DNA of 64,000 nucleotides from an uncultured Collinsella sp. (GCA_900540875.1 UQHT01000009.1:1-64000), one strand, 5' to 3'; positions 35,655 through 44,812 are shown, counted from the stretch's first letter. Translations and numbers: made by a program. Notes: generated by a model not told the origin, from the sequence alone.

Positions 35655-35785
35655 GGGTAGTCATTGGACGTTCTTTAATGACTGGTCGTTTAAGAACGTC
35701 CCCAACGACTACCCAGAATGAGAGTGGATAATCTCCCGTTTTTGGCCTATACCAGCGCTAAAAGTGGGAGATTATCCACTCTCAT
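35655..35785. repeat. Two further foldbacks before the GNAT gene
   Basis: 35655-35713: GGTAGTC ... ACGTTCTT pairs with AAGAACGT ... GACTACC. 35718-35785: perfect 20 bp arms ATGAGAGTGGATAATCTCCC and reverse complement around a 28 nt loop. Together with 35464-35562 this makes three consecutive hairpins in a 470 bp gap that has no gene. Confidence 0.5.
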
Positions 35786-35933
35786 CGAGCAAGTGTCCGA
35801 AATTCCGCCCTCATTCCTTCTTAGGACCCTCCGTCCCCGAGGATTCGAGGCTCGTCTGCCGAATGGTTGATGCGGCAACGATGTCGCCATGTCACACTCA
35901 TAGGTGGCCTGACCCAACCTGGAAGGAGCCTCC

Positions 35934-36584
35934 ATGAGCCTTGACAACGTAACCCTGCGCGCCGCCACGCTCGATGACCTGGCCGGCATCGCCGCCATCT
36001 ACAACCAGCTGTGGTGCAACACGCTGCGCAACCGCGGCGACGTCGAAGCTGCCGATTTCTACGCGCGCTTTAACATCGCCATGCAGCTGCAGCGCTCCCC
36101 CATCGCACTCGTCGCCGAGACCGAGGGCCGCATTATCGCCGCCTGCTGCATCGGCATCTTCGAGGACGGCAAGCCGCGCACCAATCCCACGTGGGAGCCC
36201 TGCTATAACGAGATGTTTGCCCAGGCAACCGAGATGGCAAAGACCGCCGATGCCAAGCTCGAGGGCTCGCTCTTTGGAGACAGCCGCGAAAAGGCCACAG
36301 CGGATCGCTTTGCCGCCACAGGCAACGAATATGCCCAGGGTCAACTCAACTTGATTATCATTATGCCTGAATGGCAGGGCAAGGGACTCGGCCGCAAGCT
36401 CATCGACCTTGCGCGCGCCGAACTCGTCAAAGCCGGGTGCACCAAATTCTTCCTGATGAGCGACTGCAACTCCGACTGGCAGTTCTACGAGCACCTCAAC
36501 ATGAAGCGCATCTTGGAGGATCACAGCCAGGACACCGGCGACGGATTTATCGTCTATATGTACGGAGGCGACACGCAGGATTAA
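35934..36584 (+). CDS. GNAT family N-acetyltransferase
   Basis: A 216-residue acyl-CoA-dependent transferase. The core begins VTLRAATLDDLAGIAAIYNQ; the CoA-binding motif A region is LIIIMPEWQGKGLGRKLIDLARAEL near 150, and the C-terminal part SDCNSDWQFYEHLNMKRI is the usual motif B. An ~50-residue insertion before motif A (NEMFAQATEMAKTADAKLEG...) is mostly helical. AAGGAGCC precedes the ATG. The acceptor substrate is unknown. Confidence 0.8.
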   Translation: MSLDNVTLRAATLDDLAGIAAIYNQLWCNTLRNRGDVEAADFYARFNIAMQLQRSPIALVAETEGRIIAACCIGIFEDGKPRTNPTWEPCYNEMFAQATEMAKTADAKLEGSLFGDSREKATADRFAATGNEYAQGQLNLIIIMPEWQGKGLGRKLIDLARAELVKAGCTKFFLMSDCNSDWQFYEHLNMKRILEDHSQDTGDGFIVYMYGGDTQD

Positions 36585-36628
36585 CTTGCATGTCGCCTCA
36601 CGGGCTTTCTACAAGACGGCCCAAACCA

Positions 36629-37199
36629 TCAACCAAGACGAGTCAACAAGGCGCGCTCTCCTCGGCAGCAAGGGCATTCGTGCTGTAACGAGTGGTGGAG
36701 ATGGCCACGCTTGCACACAACTGTCTCGGATAGATAGCGGTCGAGCAGGCGCGCCCATGTGCGTGCGTCAAGACGCTCCTCCGCCCTGCCATACAGCGAT
36801 CGACGGAGTGCCTCGCCCATAAGGCCGCTAAAATCATCGAGCTCAAGAGCGTACTTTGGGACAACGTATCCGACCAACGTCCCCACAAACGGGCTGTGCC
36901 CATTACACACGCAGCTGTTTATCAATGGTGCAGGCGGAATGTCATCGTCGTCCAGGTCAAATATGTCCAAGTCCAGCTCACCAGAAGCGTATGGGTGTAT
37001 TCCGCGGTTAAGCATCTTAAAGATATGGACCGCGAGTCCAAAGTCATCCGTCTGTGGCGTAAACACGGGGGCATTCGTGGACGCTGCCAAGCTCTCGAAA
37101 TCGCTGATGCCGGCTATCTCCATGAGTTGAAGCACCTCGGGGGCAATATAGCCGGGAGCGGCGCACGCAGTCCTATGTGTCACATCCGAAAGCGTAAAG
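36629..37199 (-). pseudogene. C-terminal fragment of a protein-kinase-like gene
   Basis: In frame from just before YSFTLSDVTHRTACAAPGYI to the stop at 36629 the sequence shows a kinase C-lobe. It has the APE-type motif APGYIAPEVLQ, the subdomain IX motif DDFGLAVHIFKMLNRGIHPY, an acidic run and a Cys/His tail (CKRGHLHHSLQHECPCC) of the kind found in bacterial YegI/TerY-linked kinases. The ATP-binding lobe and catalytic HRD/DFG region are missing, and the preceding frame belongs to a different remnant. Hence a decayed gene; the upstream ATG at 37234 is out of context. Confidence 0.5.
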
Positions 37200-37370
37200 C
37201 TATACGAGCGCCTTGATGGTATCCATGCCCGCATGCGCCGAAGCCTCGCAACCCTTCTGCCCGTTGAGCACGCACTCGAGCAGCGTATCGTATGCGCGCT
37301 GGGCTTCGGGGGCCAGGTACGCCCTGTTAAACATGCCCTCGGGTCGCACGTTTCCCTTCGAGTCGATCAT
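37200..37370 (-). pseudogene. N-terminal fragment of an unrelated gene joined to the kinase fragment
   Basis: 56 codons, MIDSKGNVRPEGMFNRAYLA then PEAQRAYDTLLECVLNGQKG, ending KALV and TAG. A pattern such as AYLAPEAQRAYDTLLEC is seen at the start of some transglutaminase-like proteins; this is a weak impression. The stop falls exactly where the kinase-like sequence begins in another frame, so a deletion has probably fused two genes. The start has no strong ribosome site. Confidence 0.3.
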
Positions 37371-37456
37371 ATAAGGCCCCAATCTGTTTGGTTTCCCCAG
37401 ATTGTGTGCCCGCACACCCAAGCCGCACGGCCCGCCGTTCAGCTGAAACCACCACA

Positions 37457-37491
37457 CAAAAAGTCCGCCGACCATTGAAGTCGGCGGACTT
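37457..37491 (-). terminator. Intrinsic terminator after the first agmatine deiminase gene
   Basis: On the minus strand AAGTCCGCCGA pairs with TCGGCGGACTT around a 9 nt loop and runs into TTTTTGTGTG, 40 bp past the stop. Confidence 0.8.
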
Positions 37492-37530
37492 TCGCGTGCG
37501 GACAATCAAGCACTGTTCACCATGGAACTG

Positions 37531-38652
37531 CTATTTACAGCGCGCCTTGGGCTGCTGCTGGGTGATGCAGTGGATGTTGCCGCCACCATAGATGACCTCG
37601 CGCGTCATGATGCCGATGACCTCGCGATCCGGATAGGCGGCTTGGATATTCTTGAGTGCCTGGGCATCGTTGGGGTCGCCAAACTGTGGCACCAGCACCG
37701 CCCCGTTGATGGGCAAGAAGTTGAGGTAGCTGGGCTCAAAGGCGTCCTCGGGAGTACGCGGCAGCACACCCTCGACCGGATCGATGGTCGATGCCTCCTC
37801 CTCGGTCATATATACCGAGGTCGCAGGCATAATCACCTTGTGGATCTTGAGCTTGCGGCCACGGGCATCCGTCGTCTCGGAAAGCGTCTTATACGCCTCT
37901 TGGCACTCCTTGTAGAACTTATGGTTGGGATCATCGGTCCACATGCAGCAGACCTCGCCGGGCGCACTAAAGCATGCGACGTCGTCCACGTGCCCGTTGG
38001 TCTCAAACGGGTCGATGCCATCCTTGATCCAAATGACCTTCTCGATGCCCAGGTACTCGGCAAGCTTCTCCTCGATCTGCTCCTTGGTGTACTGGGGGTT
38101 GCGGTCCTCATTGAGCAGGCACATCTCGGTGGTCACCACGGTGCCCTGGCCGTCGCAGTTAAACGAGCCACCCTCGAGGATATAATCCTCGGGACGATAG
38201 CGGTTAACCTGCTCGAGCTGTGCCACCTGCAAGCCGATACTCGCATCCTTGTCCCACGGGAAATACAGACCGTCGATAAAGCCGCCATACGCGTTAAAGT
38301 GGAAGTGCGAGAGTGCCACGTCGCCCTTGTCGTTGACAAGAAACGCCGGGCCGGGGTCGCGGATCCAGGAGTCGTTGTACTCCATATGAATCACGCGCAC
38401 GTTCTCAACGCCATCGAAAATCTCGCACACCGCAGGGAAATCCTCGGCATTGACACCAACGGTGATGGGCTGGAAGCGTGCAACGGTCTTAATAATCTCG
38501 GTAAAGACCTTTTGCGCCGGCTTGGCACCACAGCGCCACACATCCGAGCGATGCGGCCACAAAATCCAGGTGCGCTCCTGCTCTTCGTACTCGCCGGGCA
38601 TGTAGAATCCGTCCTTCTTTGGCGTAGACTCGCTCTCGTAAATGGTCTTCAT
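37531..38652 (-). CDS. aguA: Agmatine deiminase 1
   Basis: A 373-residue guanidino-group deiminase that converts agmatine to N-carbamoylputrescine and ammonia. Landmarks: MPGEYEEQERTWILWPHRSD at the N-terminus, NDSWIRDPGPAFLV, LEGGSFNCDGQGTVVTTEMC, GHVDDVACF with the catalytic His, and the catalytic Cys in GGGNIHCITQQ near the end. GAGCTTGAA precedes the ATG. It is single and about 9.5 kb from the second copy (48143). The ~75% similar layout of the two suggests duplication or separate regulation. Confidence 0.92.
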   Translation of the reverse strand: MKTIYESESTPKKDGFYMPGEYEEQERTWILWPHRSDVWRCGAKPAQKVFTEIIKTVARFQPITVGVNAEDFPAVCEIFDGVENVRVIHMEYNDSWIRDPGPAFLVNDKGDVALSHFHFNAYGGFIDGLYFPWDKDASIGLQVAQLEQVNRYRPEDYILEGGSFNCDGQGTVVTTEMCLLNEDRNPQYTKEQIEEKLAEYLGIEKVIWIKDGIDPFETNGHVDDVACFSAPGEVCCMWTDDPNHKFYKECQEAYKTLSETTDARGRKLKIHKVIMPATSVYMTEEEASTIDPVEGVLPRTPEDAFEPSYLNFLPINGAVLVPQFGDPNDAQALKNIQAAYPDREVIGIMTREVIYGGGNIHCITQQQPKARCK

Positions 38653-38830
38653 TTCAAGCTCCTAAATCTCGGTGCTTTTGCTTGACGAGACCATGATGCG
38701 GCCGCACCGAGATGTTCTCAATGGTCCCTCGAGCCCCTTTCAGCGACCGACGGTATACCATTCGCTGACCTAAAGTTCTATTCAGGCCGAGAACATGACA
38801 TACTGGGTTCCACAATGGAAAGGATGCCCT

Positions 38831-39634
38831 ATGCCCCCATGCAATAAACAGCAGACTATTGAGTTGGACAGTACGACCTGGACTGCTCTCAACGAGCTCG
38901 CGCTTGCAATCCACGCATCACACGGTGTCGATAAGCTGCAAAAGGAGACCCTCGAGGGAACGACAGGGCTCGTGCCCCATCGGATCGCCATGTTCGACCT
39001 GATCGAGGCGGCGGGCAGTGATGCCCCACGCTACGTCCACCCCGCAAGCAGCGGAATGGACGACCGCGCACTGAGCGACTACTACAACCGCTACGCCGCG
39101 ATGGACTATACAACATGGAGCTTTGACTTACATAAGGTCGGCGTCTACCGCGACCTCGACCTCGTCGACGTCGAGCGACGCGATGCCACGCCCATCTATC
39201 GCAAATGGATGGAACCGCAGGGCGTCTACTTTGGCTGTACGGCCACGCTCGCGCACAACGACAGCCCGCTAGGAAGCATCACCCTGTTTCGTGAACGCAC
39301 GGCCGGAGACTTCACCGACACCGAGCTCGCAATCCTGCTCGAAGTCGCTCGGCACGCGAGCCTCGCGCTCGCCAACCTCTATCCTCGGGGCATTAAACTC
39401 ACCCAGACAGAAGACACAAACCAGCTAAATGCTTTCATTACAGAACACAATATCCAACCGCGCGAAGCCGAAGTCATGCGGCTCATGCTCGACGGCAAAA
39501 CGAACAAACAGATGGCAAACGAGCTATTCATAAGCGAGTCAACCGTCAAGAAGCATGTCAACGCCATCTATCGCAAGCTCGGCGTCAGCAACCGCCTGGG
39601 CCTCATGACTGCCACGCAAAACATCCCGCGATAA
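38831..39634 (+). CDS. LuxR-type regulator with GAF-like sensor domain
   Basis: A 267-residue regulator. The N-terminal ~180 residues look like a GAF/PAS-type sensor (LALAIHASHGVDKLQKETLE..., DRALSDYYNRYAAMDYTTWS, GSITLFRERTAGDFTDTELA). The C-terminal LuxR HTH is at about 200-262 (QPREAEVMRLMLDGKTNKQM then ANELFISESTVKKHVNAIYR). ATG 38831 (MPPCNK) is preceded by GGAAAGGA. It is divergent from the first agmatine deiminase gene and may control it; the signal is unknown. A terminator follows. Confidence 0.8.
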   Translation: MPPCNKQQTIELDSTTWTALNELALAIHASHGVDKLQKETLEGTTGLVPHRIAMFDLIEAAGSDAPRYVHPASSGMDDRALSDYYNRYAAMDYTTWSFDLHKVGVYRDLDLVDVERRDATPIYRKWMEPQGVYFGCTATLAHNDSPLGSITLFRERTAGDFTDTELAILLEVARHASLALANLYPRGIKLTQTEDTNQLNAFITEHNIQPREAEVMRLMLDGKTNKQMANELFISESTVKKHVNAIYRKLGVSNRLGLMTATQNIPR

Positions 39635-39667
39635 AAAAGGGCGCCCTCCATGCAGAGAACGCCCTTT
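39635..39667 (+). terminator. Intrinsic terminator after the GAF-LuxR gene
   Basis: AAAGGGCG pairs with CGCCCTTT around a 15 nt loop; flanking A and T runs could make it work in both directions. Confidence 0.65.
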
Positions 39668-39707
39668 GATTTCGCCATTTGAATTAGTGTCGGCTCTGGC
39701 TCAAAGA

Positions 39708-39989
39708 GTAGACAGGTTTATTTTGGCAGGTTTTATCTGGGCAAATGTCAGCCGCCGCGAGGGAGCTGCCTTCCCTCGCGGCGGTCTTCTAGCAGAAAAA
39801 CCAAGTGAGTAGGCTTTTTGTAGGAGACCAAGCACGCCCCAAAACGCCACAGCTCTGACCTGCGGTTTTATTGAGTATTTGTTACGATGTGCTCGGCATA
39901 TCCAAATAAGTCTACTCACTTGCATCTAAGACGCACCAGATAGGCAAAAACCGCCGCAAAAAGGGGGCCGGTTCCCTTCGTGGCTGTTG
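39708..39989 (+). repeat. 280 bp duplicated intergenic element, copy 1
   Basis: Aligned by eye with 53658-53965. Order: a degenerate GGGACAG foldback (GACAGGTTTATTTTGGCAGG), a hairpin GCCGCCGCGAGGGA/TCCCTCGCGGCGG, then outer arms AAGTGAGTAGGCTTTTT (39802) and AGTCTACTCACTT (39907-39919). These enclose AGCAC/GTGCT stems and the core CTCTGACCTGCGGTTTTATTG. Another ACCGCCGC-rich hairpin ends it. No gene. It follows a LuxR gene, as does copy 2. Confidence 0.7.
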
Positions 39990-40006
39990 TTAATGCGCCG
40001 AGCTTG

Positions 40007-41176
40007 TTATCGTAAAAGCCAATCACGCGCCGAAACCACACTACAGTCTTTCGACTCATACGTTGAGTCCACGCGGGCCACAACATAGCGCGCATCTTTT
40101 GCAATGTCGATCTCATCGCATACAGTCTGTAGATGGCGGGCGTACTTATCGTGATACGTTCTGGATGATTTTATTTCGATAGCCTTGGGACTCCCTGAGT
40201 TTGTACAGTCGAGCAAATCGATTTCACGCTTGCTGTCGTCCCTATAGAAATACAGCTCGGGATTCTCGCCCACGTTGAGATGGCTCTTCGCCGTTTCGGA
40301 AACGATGAGGTTTTCGAAAACGGCCCCCAGATAAGGGCTCTCCAATAGTTGCTCCAGTGATCCAATTTTGAGCAAGTAGCAGAGCAGCCCCGTGTCGTAA
40401 AAATAGAGCTTGGGCGTTTTAGTTAGACGCTTCTTGGCATTTGCATAATAGGGCTGCAGCGAAAACGTCAGGTAGTTCTGCTCCAGGATGGACAACCAGC
40501 TTTTAATGGTCGATACGCTCACGCCCGTATCTCGAGAAAGCGAGGATATATTGATGAGGGCACCGACGCTCTGAGCAATTATGGACAGAAACTTATGAAA
40601 CTCCGCCTTATTGCGCACATCAAGCAAGCCCACAACATCGCGCTCAACATAGGTATCGATATAGCTGGGGAAATAAACCGAGGACGGCATTCCGGCGGAA
40701 CGCAGGCGAGGGTATCCCCCTTCGAGCGCGAACAAATCCACTTCCAGCTGCCCCTGCTGGCCCCTCTCCGCTTCTCGAAACGATAATGGCAGCAATTTTA
40801 AGATCCCGACTCGCCCGGCAAGAGACTGCCCGATGCTTTTCATCATCAAAAAGTTTTGCGAGCCTGTAAGGATGTATTGACCGGCGTCTCCCCGCTCATC
40901 CGAAACAACCTGGATCATTGAAAACAAATCCGGCGCGTATTGCGCCTCATCGATGATGAGTCCGCCCTTTCGGTTGCGGATAAAACTCACCGGATCCTCC
41001 AAGGCCGCGCGCCTCGTTTGAGGGTCCTCAAGCGTGACGTAGGAATAGTCGGGAAAGGCATGCCGAACCAGCGTAGACTTACCACTCTGCCTAGGCCCTG
41101 TCAACGACACAACAGGAAACCAGCCTGCCATGCGAATGAGCAACTCATGCAAATCCCTGTTAATGAACTCAGCCAT
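40007..41176 (-). CDS. AAA ATPase with DUF4143 domain
   Basis: A 389-residue protein of the ATP-binding/DUF4143 family. Walker A is LTGPRQSGKST near residue 26-36, Walker B LIIDEAQYAP, sensor TGSQNF; then DUF4143 from about 195 with SVSTIKSWLSILEQNYLTF (winged-helix-like) and a C-terminal nuclease-like fold (EIDLLDCTNSGSPKAIEIKSS). Its cellular role is unknown; members are common near mobile or defence genes. ATG 41176 follows AAGGGGCG. A TTACCATAA palindrome lies upstream. Confidence 0.8.
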   Translation of the reverse strand: MAEFINRDLHELLIRMAGWFPVVSLTGPRQSGKSTLVRHAFPDYSYVTLEDPQTRRAALEDPVSFIRNRKGGLIIDEAQYAPDLFSMIQVVSDERGDAGQYILTGSQNFLMMKSIGQSLAGRVGILKLLPLSFREAERGQQGQLEVDLFALEGGYPRLRSAGMPSSVYFPSYIDTYVERDVVGLLDVRNKAEFHKFLSIIAQSVGALINISSLSRDTGVSVSTIKSWLSILEQNYLTFSLQPYYANAKKRLTKTPKLYFYDTGLLCYLLKIGSLEQLLESPYLGAVFENLIVSETAKSHLNVGENPELYFYRDDSKREIDLLDCTNSGSPKAIEIKSSRTYHDKYARHLQTVCDEIDIAKDARYVVARVDSTYESKDCSVVSARDWLLR

Positions 41177-41244
41177 ATCAACGCCCCTTATTACGCTGTT
41201 ACCATAATCGAATAGTTTCATTCTCCATAATCTTATAGTAGCGT

Positions 41245-41264
41245 TTACCATAATCTTATGGTAA
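41245..41264. promoter_or_regulatory. Palindrome upstream of the DUF4143 ATPase gene
   Basis: TTACCATAATCTTATGGTAA is a near-perfect dyad 69 bp before the start; TTACCATAATC is repeated at about 41197-41208. Likely an operator for the protein's own regulation or another repressor. Confidence 0.5.
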
Positions 41265-41319
41265 CCCAGTTCAAAAGCATTATTTATAGAGCCGAAATCT
41301 CAGACCCTAAATAACAAAA

Positions 41320-41358
41320 GCCACCACAATGGGGGCTGTCCCCATTGTGGTGGCTTGC
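41320..41358 (-). repeat. GGGGACAG foldback/terminator after the MATE gene
   Basis: On the minus strand AAGCCACCACAATGGGGACA then GCCCCCATTGTGGTGGCTT: 17 bp arms with GGGGACAG in the loop, 47 bp past the MATE stop. It resembles the pre-insertion hairpin at 62456/63951. Confidence 0.65.
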
Positions 41359-41404
41359 AGGCAAGTTAACTTGTTCGACTATCGTACGCCAGCCATGTCC
41401 GAGC

Positions 41405-42781
41405 CTAGAGCGTGGCAAGGCGCTTGGACTCGTGCGCGGCGAGCGCAATGGAGATGATGCCAGTAATGGCATCGGCCACCACCAGGGCGATCCACACGCC
41501 CTCGACACCCATCATGTTGCCGAGGAGGTACATAAGCGGCACCGAGCAGATCACATAGCGAAGCAGGCCCGTAAACGTGGCGACACCCACCTTCTCGACC
41601 GCCTGGAAATACATCGACATGGTCATGGCAAGATAGCCCAGGGCAACAGCCAGGATGACAGTACGCGTGGCGTTGGCGGCAACCTCAACGAGCGCAGGAT
41701 CGCTGCCGGCAAAGAAGGCGCACACCGGGGTGGCGGCAAGCCAGAGCGCGACGGTGACCAGCGCCAGCGTCACAACCTGGTACTTAAGCGTGCAGGAGAG
41801 CGTCTCCTTAAGGCGTGCCCAAGCCTTTGCGCCGGCGTTGAAGGCAGCGATGGGCTGCAGACCGTAGGAGAAGCACTGGGCAACCATCATGGTAATGTAG
41901 AGGATGTAGCCGTTGATCACGCCAAAGGCTGCGATGTAGAGCGAGCCCATGTCGCCGCCGAGCGAACCCAAAAGCGAGTTGGCAACGGTATTAAAGATAA
42001 AGGTCGCACCCTGGACCAGGAAGAACGGGAAGCCGATCTTGAAGATCTGGCCGCAGATGGCGAGGTCGAGCTTAAGGTCGGCCAGGCTAATCTGGAGCTG
42101 GGACTTTTTGCCCCCGATGAACCAGAAGATACCGATGGCCCAGATACCGATGGAAAGCCCGTAGTACACGCCGGCGCCCATAACGCCAAACTTGAGCACA
42201 AACGTGGAAAGCGCGAGCCAACAGATGGCGACGATGGCCGAAACGGTCATGAGGTTGGCCTGGATCTGAACCTTCTCGTCCACACGCATCACAGCGGTGA
42301 TCATCTGGCCAATAACCGTGAGCGGCAGTAGCACGGCGAAGGTGCGCACGCCGGCAACGGTATCGGCCATGATGTCGGGCGTGGCGCCAAAGAATGCGCA
42401 GATGGGCTCGGTAAACACTGCCATCACCACAGCAAGCAGCACACTCACGATCGTGGTAAGCCAAAAGCCCTGGCTAAAAGCCTTGCTTGCGCCCTTGATG
42501 TCGCCGGCACCCAAAAGGTTGCCCACCACGGCGGGCACGCCGGTGCCAAACAGGTTGCCAAAGGCCAGGTTGATGTACTCGACCGACATAATGATCGAGA
42601 CACAGGCCAGGCCGTGGGCACCTAGGCCCCAACCCATCACGAGGCCCTCAAGGACCACCATGATGATCTGGGCGAGCATGCCCTGGCCGGTGACGATGGT
42701 GTACTTACGCACCAGACCGGGAATCGGTTGGGAGGCGAGCTCGCGCTCCTCCTCCACGGCAGCGGTTACTTCTTCTGCCAT
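41405..42781 (-). CDS. MATE family efflux transporter
   Basis: A 458-residue membrane protein with about 12 helices in two similar halves. An acidic N-terminus (MAEEVTAAVEEERELASQPI) precedes the first helix; typical MATE segments are YTIVTGQGMLAQIIMVVLEG, FGNLFGTGVPAVVGNLLGAG and FNAGAKAWARLKETLSCTLK. Expected to export cationic compounds or metabolites with Na+ or H+ inward. AAGGAAAGGGG precedes the start. It is read in the same direction as the amidohydrolase gene just upstream (88 bp), possibly one unit. Confidence 0.88.
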   Translation of the reverse strand: MAEEVTAAVEEERELASQPIPGLVRKYTIVTGQGMLAQIIMVVLEGLVMGWGLGAHGLACVSIIMSVEYINLAFGNLFGTGVPAVVGNLLGAGDIKGASKAFSQGFWLTTIVSVLLAVVMAVFTEPICAFFGATPDIMADTVAGVRTFAVLLPLTVIGQMITAVMRVDEKVQIQANLMTVSAIVAICWLALSTFVLKFGVMGAGVYYGLSIGIWAIGIFWFIGGKKSQLQISLADLKLDLAICGQIFKIGFPFFLVQGATFIFNTVANSLLGSLGGDMGSLYIAAFGVINGYILYITMMVAQCFSYGLQPIAAFNAGAKAWARLKETLSCTLKYQVVTLALVTVALWLAATPVCAFFAGSDPALVEVAANATRTVILAVALGYLAMTMSMYFQAVEKVGVATFTGLLRYVICSVPLMYLLGNMMGVEGVWIALVVADAITGIISIALAAHESKRLATL

Positions 42782-42868
42782 TGTTCTCCCCTTTCCTTGA
42801 GAGAGTAGTGCTGAATGGATGTCAGGCGACTGACAACTGGCACCAAGCCGCCCAATCAAACGATGGCG

Positions 42869-44497
42869 CTATGCCTCAAAGACCACCTTGCCGGCGATCA
42901 TCGTGAGGGCTGCGGTAGCCTCGAGCACCTCGGCCGGCTCGCAATCAAAGAGATTGCGGTCGAGCACGCAGATATCTGCCTGCTTGCCGCACGCGAGCGT
43001 GCCGATGCGGTCCTCGGCATGCATGGCGTAGGCGCTGCCATAGGTGTAGGCGCGCAGAGCCTCGGCCATGGTAATGCGCTCCTGGGGGAACCAGCCCTCA
43101 GGGTTGGAACCGTCCTCGAGCATGCGGAAGACCGCGCCGTACACCTCCTCCATGGGCTCCAAGCCCACAACGGGGAAGTCACTGCCCAGGTGCACCACGG
43201 CTCCGCTGGCAAGCAGGCTATGCAGGGGCCACGAAAGCGCGGCACGCTCGGGACCCACGGCTTCGTCCTTGGCAAGGTCAGCCATATCGAGCAGCATGTG
43301 CCACGGCTGCATGCCGGGGCAGACGCCGAGCTCGGCATAACGCGGCATATCCTCGGGTTGAACCGTCTCGTTGTGCTCCATGGAGTGGCGACAATCCCGC
43401 TTGCCATGCAAGCGCTCGCCCTCCTCAAAGCAATCGAGCACAAAACGCACCGAGCGATCGCCGATTGCATGGATGCGCGTGTCAACGCCCCATTCCTGCG
43501 CCCTCAGGATGGCAGCGCGGATGCGCTCCGGCTCCTCCGCGGGCTCACCACAGGTGTCGGGTGCGCTGCTATAGGGTTCAAGCATCCAGGCGGTATGGTC
43601 GGAGCACACACCATCAAGGAACTGCTTAAAGCCGTGCCACTCCACCTGCGTACCCGGGAAGGCGTATTTCTCCTTGATCTGCTCGAGCGTCAAGGACTCG
43701 TTTTCGAACAGGTCGGTGTACAGGAACACGCGCAGCGGCAAGTCGCCCTTGGCATTAAGACCTGCCAACACCGCATACGGGTTTTCCATGCTCACAAACG
43801 TAGGATTGACCATGCCGACTGTAGTGATTCCCAGGGCATTGGCGCGCCGGGCGGTTTTTGCAAACGACGCGTCAACAACCTCGGGCGCTGGGTCGTAGAC
43901 CTCGTCCATAAAGAAGACGCCGGCGTTGTTGGAAAACACGCCCGTCAGATTGCCCTCGGCATCCTTAAGGATCTTGCCACCTGCGGGATCGGGCGTCTGC
44001 GAAGTTACTCCCACCTTGTTGATGGCGCAGGTATTGGCACTAAAGGTATGCAGGTCAACCTGCTGCAGAAAAACCGGGCGGTCAGAGATGTACTCATCGA
44101 TCATCGCGGCTGTGGGCATCTCGGGGACATCCCACTGGAACTGGATAATCTGGCAGCCCAGGATCCACTCGTTATCGGGATGGTCGGCCGCAAACGCCAC
44201 GACACGTTCCATCGCCATCTCAAAACTGGTGCAGTCGATGAGGTTGACGGCAAAATCGGGGTCGGTCATGAACGCGCCCTGGGCAAAATGCGTGTGCGAG
44301 TCAATCAGTCCGGGCATGACGAGCTGGTCGCCAAAGTCGCGCACCTCGGTATCGGGGCCGATAAACGGTGCCAGGTGGGCATCGTCACCGCAGGCAACGA
44401 TTTTATCGCCCCGCACGGCAACGCCGCCCTTAAACGGCTCGAGCCCATCGCCGGTAAAAACGGCGTTGCTCTTGATAACTACATCAGCCTTGTCCAT
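42869..44497 (-). CDS. YtcJ-like metal-dependent amidohydrolase
   Basis: A 542-residue amidohydrolase-superfamily enzyme. Metal ligands: HTHF after MPGLIDSH near residue 70, HGFKQFLDGVCSDHTAWM in the middle, HAIGDRSVRF and EHNETV later, and GSDFPVVGLEPM near 445; the C-terminal strand is ITMAEALRAYTYGSAYAMHA. The substrate is not known; members hydrolyse amide or carbamate bonds. GAGGAGG precedes ATG 44497. It sits with a MATE pump and a membrane LuxR regulator between the two agmatine loci, so a linked nitrogenous substrate is possible. Confidence 0.85.
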   Translation of the reverse strand: MDKADVVIKSNAVFTGDGLEPFKGGVAVRGDKIVACGDDAHLAPFIGPDTEVRDFGDQLVMPGLIDSHTHFAQGAFMTDPDFAVNLIDCTSFEMAMERVVAFAADHPDNEWILGCQIIQFQWDVPEMPTAAMIDEYISDRPVFLQQVDLHTFSANTCAINKVGVTSQTPDPAGGKILKDAEGNLTGVFSNNAGVFFMDEVYDPAPEVVDASFAKTARRANALGITTVGMVNPTFVSMENPYAVLAGLNAKGDLPLRVFLYTDLFENESLTLEQIKEKYAFPGTQVEWHGFKQFLDGVCSDHTAWMLEPYSSAPDTCGEPAEEPERIRAAILRAQEWGVDTRIHAIGDRSVRFVLDCFEEGERLHGKRDCRHSMEHNETVQPEDMPRYAELGVCPGMQPWHMLLDMADLAKDEAVGPERAALSWPLHSLLASGAVVHLGSDFPVVGLEPMEEVYGAVFRMLEDGSNPEGWFPQERITMAEALRAYTYGSAYAMHAEDRIGTLACGKQADICVLDRNLFDCEPAEVLEATAALTMIAGKVVFEA

Positions 44498-44812
44498 GTG
44501 AGCCTCCTCAGGCATCTTTGGTTGCAACGCGGACGCACCGCCCGCGTGGGCACTCGGTTGGGAGCGTAGCGCTCCCGCATCGGCGCGTGCCTACAAGCCG
44601 TGCTCGGACGTCTGTCCCACGTCCGCGGCTTCGCGCTACACCCATTGATACACAGGGGCAAATCCATGCCAAGGCCAGGGACCGCAAACGGTCAGTTTAA
44701 GCAGGTTTACACGCTTTACCTGCAGGTTTATTGTCTGAGATTATTACCGCGTCATTACGCCCAACGGCGTGCCCGCCCACACGGCAAGACCCGCATGCAA
44801 GGAAGAATAGGG
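44498..44812. other. Intergenic region, no gene seen
   Basis: About 315 bp between the amidohydrolase and a LuxR gene, both on the minus strand. It holds a GGGAGCG/CGCTCCC hairpin (about 44559-44575) inside GGCAC...GTGCC-type arms, and the motif GCAAACGGT at 44684. Confidence 0.45.

Noticed and set aside
38700..38830. Longer start (38795) for the GAF-LuxR gene
   Set aside because: The internal ATG at 38831 has GGAAAGGA at the right distance; the upstream ATG has no ribosome site.
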